DNA from: Coprococcus comes ATCC 27758
GTDB lineage: Bacteria > Bacillota > Clostridia > Lachnospirales > Lachnospiraceae
Direction of reading: 5' to 3'
DNA length: 64,000 nucleotides
Assembly (NCBI RefSeq): GCF_025149785.1
Contig: NZ_CP102277.1
Span: 2,914,001 to 2,978,000 of the forward strand
The position numbers were made by a program, and so were the translations under genes. Within the stretch, counting starts at the first letter, position 1. Each line of letters begins with the position of its first letter. Shown piece by piece: positions 60,826 through 64,000 of this stretch. The notes beneath the pieces are model-generated. The model was not told the DNA's origin. It searched no databases and saw only the letters and a list, made by a program, of their open reading frames with translations.

Positions 60826-62330
60826 ACAATTCGTTTTCGTCTTTTTGTATTCAACAGGACAACTCCTGCAACAATTGCAATCAGTACTCCACTGACCGTA
60901 AAGATCATTTCACCTGTTCCACCTGTCCCCGGAAGAAGTTTTCCTGATTTATTTACAACAACTTTTACCTTTGCTGCAAAATTTGCATTTGTATAAGTTA
61001 CCTTTGTCTCAGTCTCGCTTTCTGTAACATTTCCGTTTTCATCAAGATATGTGCTGGCGTCCGTCCTTGTCGCCCTGATCTTTTCGGCACTTACCAGAAA
61101 TGACTCCGTCAGCTTGTTATATCCTTCTGGTGCTTTTGTTTCTGTAACTCTGTAATCACCCATCTTCAGACCTTTGATCACCACAGCTCCATCACTTCCG
61201 GCTTTCACCTTTCCGGTTCCGGTCTGTCCGCCTTTTACAGTATACACACCGCTTTCTTCTTCTGCCTGAACCGGGAACGGCACTTCAAATTCCACTCCGG
61301 TAAGTGCCCCTCCTTTTTCATTGACCTTCTGGATCACAACCGCATAGGTATCTGTTGTTGTAGAGTCCTCTATCGAGCTTTTTCCCGGTTCCTCTGTCGT
61401 ATAATTCCATGAAAATCTGGCACTGTTCTTATTTCCTTCACCGTCAATCACTGCTTTATCGTTTAACACAGCCGTATAATCAATGGTAATTCTTGCCCCG
61501 GTATCATAAAGATTTTTCCAGCCATTTTCTCCTTCATCCGCTGCCCAAGGGATCGTAACCGGGAAAGTTGTATTTTCAAACTGTTCCAGCGGTTCTTCTT
61601 CAATCATCACAGATGTGATCTTTGCTGCATCAAATCCGGTCGGAAGAGTATCTTCAATAATGAATTCCTTGATCTGCTTGTCTGCAACATAATTCGAGGT
61701 GTTGATCTGTAAACGGAAATGAACCATTTCACCGATACTGACATTATTTTCCTTTACCTGTTTACCATCGTCAAGTACAATACTTTTCCCTCCGGCATTC
61801 CCGTCATTCCCCGGAGTCCACTGCGGCTCCTTACTGTTTTTGTCCACGATCTGCGCGTCTTTTGCAACACTCGTTACCATGATCATACCGCCATCTTTTA
61901 AAGTGCTGGTGACATAATAGTAGCCGTATGGAAGACCGGTGATTTTTAATATAGAGCCATCGGAAGTTTTACTGCATATCTTTGTTCCATTCTCCTTAAT
62001 CCATTCAATTGCACCTTCTGAAAGCTGTTCGTTAGAATCTGTTTTATATGCTTCTTTTTTCGCCGATATGTTTCCTACCGAATCTTTCTCAAAATACGGA
62101 TTATCTACAAAATTTTTTGTACTATACGCTACCGAAGTCCTTTCCGCATTCACTTTTGCATCAAATACTTTATAGATAGAATATACAATCCCTTTTGATG
62201 CATTCTCAATCGTAATACTGCCATTACCTCCTGCCCCCGATACACTTTCCTGTGCAAATGCCGTCATCGACATCCCCACGATCGTTACTGCCATTACCAA
62301 AACGGATAACAGCCGTCTCAATTGTCTCAT
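60822..62330 (-). CDS. SpaA-type major pilin with LPxTG anchor
   Basis: 502 residues. Signal peptide 1-26 (RRLLSVLVMAVTIVGMSMTAFA, cut before QES). An N-terminal SpaA-like domain is followed by an Ig-like isopeptide domain (FRLQINTSNYVADKQIKEFIIEDTLPTGFDAAKI) and a Cna-B-type domain with the E-box YRVTETKAPEGYNKLTESF. The sorting signal is LPGTG at 466-470, then a hydrophobic stretch and KRRKRIV. A lysine for polymerisation should lie in the N-terminal domain, but no clear YPK motif is found. It is the only pilin in the locus, so the fibre may be a homopolymer. Controlled by a promoter with three 22-bp-spaced repeats. Confidence 0.92.
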   Translation of the reverse strand: MRQLRRLLSVLVMAVTIVGMSMTAFAQESVSGAGGNGSITIENASKGIVYSIYKVFDAKVNAERTSVAYSTKNFVDNPYFEKDSVGNISAKKEAYKTDSNEQLSEGAIEWIKENGTKICSKTSDGSILKITGLPYGYYYVTSTLKDGGMIMVTSVAKDAQIVDKNSKEPQWTPGNDGNAGGKSIVLDDGKQVKENNVSIGEMVHFRLQINTSNYVADKQIKEFIIEDTLPTGFDAAKITSVMIEEEPLEQFENTTFPVTIPWAADEGENGWKNLYDTGARITIDYTAVLNDKAVIDGEGNKNSARFSWNYTTEEPGKSSIEDSTTTDTYAVVIQKVNEKGGALTGVEFEVPFPVQAEEESGVYTVKGGQTGTGKVKAGSDGAVVIKGLKMGDYRVTETKAPEGYNKLTESFLVSAEKIRATRTDASTYLDENGNVTESETETKVTYTNANFAAKVKVVVNKSGKLLPGTGGTGEMIFTVSGVLIAIVAGVVLLNTKRRKRIV

Positions 62331-62371
62331 TCTTTTTCCTCTCTTTCTTTTTATTTTCGGATCCTTTCCTC

Positions 62372-62452
62372 ATTTTACACATCCATACAACCGATTTCCG
62401 TTTCTTTTCCGTCCAAAAACCGTTTCTTTTTCATCCTTTTTTTGTTTCTTTT
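62372..62452 (-). promoter_or_regulatory. Pilin promoter with three activator-like direct repeats at exact 22-bp spacing
   Basis: The minus-strand motif AAAAGAAAC occurs at 62400-62408, 62422-62430 and 62444-62452 (starts 22 bp apart). The -10 candidate TAAAAT is at 62372-62377; the -35 position reads CGGAAA, a non-match, at the edge of the first repeat. Repeats of two helical turns touching a degenerate -35 are the known layout for SARP/OmpR-type activators, and such a regulator is encoded next door. Confidence 0.75.
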
Positions 62453-62550
62453 ACAAAATCTTTTGAACCATTCATTTTTTATTCCTTTTACAGCAGACAT
62501 TCACAATCAAAAAACTGTACAAAAAATGTGTAGTCCAATAAAATCTCTTC

Positions 62551-62592
62551 AAAAAAATCGGGAGGCTGTCTGATAACAGTCTCCCGATTTTT
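62551..62592. terminator. Terminator of the regulator gene
   Basis: Arms AAAAATCGGGAGgCTGT / ACAGtCTCCCGATTTTT closed by a short loop, with A and T runs on both sides. Confidence 0.88.
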
Positions 62593-62605
62593 GCTATATT
62601 TCCCA

Positions 62606-63058
62606 TTATTCTTTTTGATTCAACAACGTTCCCAAAGTGTTTTCCGCCCAGCTGTAATTCGTCATATACACTCCTTTGAACAGCTTTTTATGTTTTTCCT
62701 CATCCTCCAGGTAGTCATACAGATCACACTCCACATGCTCTGTGCGGATACGGCTCTCCTGATTTACCCGGTGCAGGACTCTTTCGATTCCGTATGCATT
62801 TAACGTTCTCCGAAGTTCTTTTACCACTTTGCGGAATTTATCTTTTATTCTTTTTTCTGTACATTCATCCTCCCATAAATAACTGATCGCATCCCCCGTC
62901 GTCACAAATCCTCCTCTTCTGTCAACCAGAAGTGCCAACAGTTCTTTGGCTTTCTTACATGAAAAAGGGATCGTTTCCCCATCCACAAAAATATCAAAAT
63001 AACCGAATGTGCGGATTACAATCCTTTTCTCTTCCATCTTTGTCAACTCACTATACAT
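62606..63058 (-). CDS. SARP/BTAD-like winged-helix transcriptional activator
   Basis: 150 residues from the ATG at 63058, behind GGGGGAAAAG; an ATG at 63076 lies on the far side of that site. OmpR/PhoB-type DNA-binding domain (about 13-110): IVIRTFGYFDIFVDGETIPFSCKKAKELLALLVDRRGGFVTTGDAISYLWEDE...KFRKVVKELRRTLNAYGIERVLHRVNQESRIRTEHVECDLYDYLED, the form that precedes bacterial transcriptional-activation (BTAD) domains in SARP regulators. The BTAD part is cut to about 40 residues and there is no receiver domain. It most likely activates the adjacent pilin promoter. Confidence 0.85.
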   Translation of the reverse strand: MYSELTKMEEKRIVIRTFGYFDIFVDGETIPFSCKKAKELLALLVDRRGGFVTTGDAISYLWEDECTEKRIKDKFRKVVKELRRTLNAYGIERVLHRVNQESRIRTEHVECDLYDYLEDEEKHKKLFKGVYMTNYSWAENTLGTLLNQKE

Positions 63059-63180
63059 TCTCTTTTCCCCCTTCATTTAATGAGAATCTTTATCATCATA
63101 CACTATCCAAATGAGCAGACTCAACATTCCATGCCAAAACATTACTTTCGTAACTTTTTCACACTATTCGACATCCCACT

Positions 63181-63675
63181 TTAACATTCTCTTCTTCTGA
63201 AATCTTTCATCTCTTTTCCATCTAACGCTGCATATTCCAGAACATCATCTGTGTTATATACAAGCTTTAATGAGAAAAACGGCTGCTCATTTTCAAGGAG
63301 TTCAAAAAAGATCCGATCCCCTTCCCACAATTCCAGTTCTCCGATCTTAGACTTTTCTACCCATTCCAGTTCTCCTTCATCACACGCAATCGGCGTTCCT
63401 GTAAAACCATCTGCCGTATAAAGCGACATATATTCTACTACGTCTTCGCCATATACAAAGGTTACAATCCCACGATATCTCCAGGATGTCAGCGTGTATC
63501 CCGTCTCTTCCCATACCTCACGAAGAAGACATTCCTCCGGGCTTTCCCCTTTTTCAAAATGACCGCCTACTCCGATCCACTTGTCTTTATTGATATCATT
63601 TTCTTTGACAGTCCGGTGAAGCATCAGATATTTTCCATCCTGTTCAATATAACAAAGTGTGCTTAATTTTACCAT
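63181..63675 (-). CDS. Nudix hydrolase, 8-oxo-dGTP diphosphatase-like (MutT)
   Basis: 164 residues from the ATG at 63675, preceded by AAAGGGAACG; the open frame further upstream enters the dispersed repeat and is rejected. Nudix box GGHFEKGESPEECLLREVWEETGYTL (Gx5Ex7REVxEExGY) at about residues 40-65, preceded by KLSTLCYIEQDGKYLMLHRT as in the MutT/YtkD group. It would clean oxidised nucleotides or hydrolyse related substrates. Confidence 0.9.
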   Translation of the reverse strand: MVKLSTLCYIEQDGKYLMLHRTVKENDINKDKWIGVGGHFEKGESPEECLLREVWEETGYTLTSWRYRGIVTFVYGEDVVEYMSLYTADGFTGTPIACDEGELEWVEKSKIGELELWEGDRIFFELLENEQPFFSLKLVYNTDDVLEYAALDGKEMKDFRRREC

Positions 63676-63713
63676 TTTACGTTCCCTTTCATACACAAAA
63701 TATTTTGATGTTT

Positions 63714-63910
63714 GGGTCAAAAGGTATTTTGACCCCTTTGATACCAGATTGCTACGTGCTTTGCACTCTCGCAATCCTCAAAAACATTCGTAATCCGCTC
63801 ATTTTTCTTTAAAAAATGGCTACTTACTCATATTTTTGGCGGGTCAAGAGGTCAAAAAACCTCTTGCAAGCAAGCTTGCATCGGCTTTCTGACCTTTTGA
63901 CCCTGGTATC
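63714..63910 (-). repeat. Structured dispersed repeat, copy B
   Basis: Reverse complement of copy A (36583-36780) with only scattered differences over about 197 bp. All four stem-loops are kept; in the second arm a C of copy A becomes T, turning a C-G into a T-G pair, and the 3' hairpin GGGTCAAAA TACC TTTTGACCC is perfect here whereas copy A has a mismatch. It lies 39 bp upstream of the Nudix gene, in the same direction of reading. Confidence 0.85.
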
Positions 63911-63949
63911 AATATTTTATGAAAATTATAATCTATCTTCTGGTATTTC

Positions 63950-64000
63950 TCAACTGCCATGACCTGTCTTTTTCCACCATTCCTCCTTCTCTTTAATTGC
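63950..64000 (-). CDS. Possible C-terminus of a gene beyond the window
   Basis: An open minus-strand frame enters from the right edge and reads AIKEKEEWWKKTGHGS before TGA at 63950-63952. Too short to identify; it may be chance. Confidence 0.2.
   Translation of the reverse strand, partial: AIKEKEEWWKKTGHGS

Overview
The window looks like chromosome of an anaerobic, low-to-mid GC member of Bacillota, most likely Lachnospiraceae (gut clostridia related to Dorea, Blautia or Mediterraneibacter). The reasons are strong A+T-rich promoters (TTGACA / 17 bp / TATAAT type), AGGAGG ribosome binding sites, many intrinsic terminators, and gene families typical of that group: DUF4317, the DUF1667 glycerol cluster, a CobW-like GTPase, lipoprotein ABC transporters with 'GC' lipoboxes, a SpaA-type pilin with class C sortase, and an IS110 transposase. 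The genus is an inference.

Layout. 1-8.9 kb: an edge fragment of a Fic-like protein, an alarmone-synthetase-like gene overlapping a TetM-like translation GTPase fused to a YacP/Rae1-type nuclease, a DUF885 peptidase-like gene, a long palindromic element, a short DUF4317 gene, a coupled pair (uncharacterised protein plus intracellular transglutaminase-like protein) and five 33-bp phased repeats in the promoter of that pair. 8.9-15.5 kb: a glycerol operon read leftward (glpP, glpK, glpF, a GlpA-like oxidase, a second flavoprotein, DUF1667) whose first gene encodes the GlpP antiterminator and whose leader carries a terminator. 16.2-29.2 kb: a divergent peptide and cysteine catabolism region: a dipeptide ABC importer plus L-cysteine desulfidase on the minus strand; D-aminopeptidase, MalY/PatB C-S lyase, XRE-cupin regulator, M19 dipeptidase and serine hydrolase on the plus strand, all fired from one mirror-symmetric promoter region.

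29.3-36.0 kb: CobW-like GTPase, IS110 element with probable bridge-RNA region, MarR-MATE pair, CstA pyruvate/peptide transporter. 36.3-40.4 kb: TPP riboswitch, an inserted structured repeat, a second leader terminator, then thiS-F-G-H-E. 40.4-44.2 kb: Fe3+/thiamine-type ABC importer with a fused permease. 44.3-46.8 kb: MgtE and a decayed GGDEF gene. 46.9-56.4 kb: LacI regulator, ribose-type ABC importer, GH3 and GH31 glycosidases, forming a plant-oligosaccharide module. 56.5-58.8 kb: C69 dipeptidase and a hybrid histidine kinase remnant with an internal deletion. 58.9-64 kb: Nudix genes and a pilus locus (SARP/BTAD-like activator, SpaA-type pilin, class C sortase, unknown third gene) with three direct repeats spaced exactly 22 bp in the pilin promoter.

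The observations I rate highest are the GTPase-nuclease fusion and its attenuator-like leader, the about 198-bp structured dispersed repeat found in two near-identical full copies and one solo end, the phased operator arrays before the transglutaminase pair and the pilin, and the mirror-symmetric divergent promoter tying peptide import to cysteine breakdown. All functions are inferred from recognisable motifs and neighbourhood; no database search was possible.
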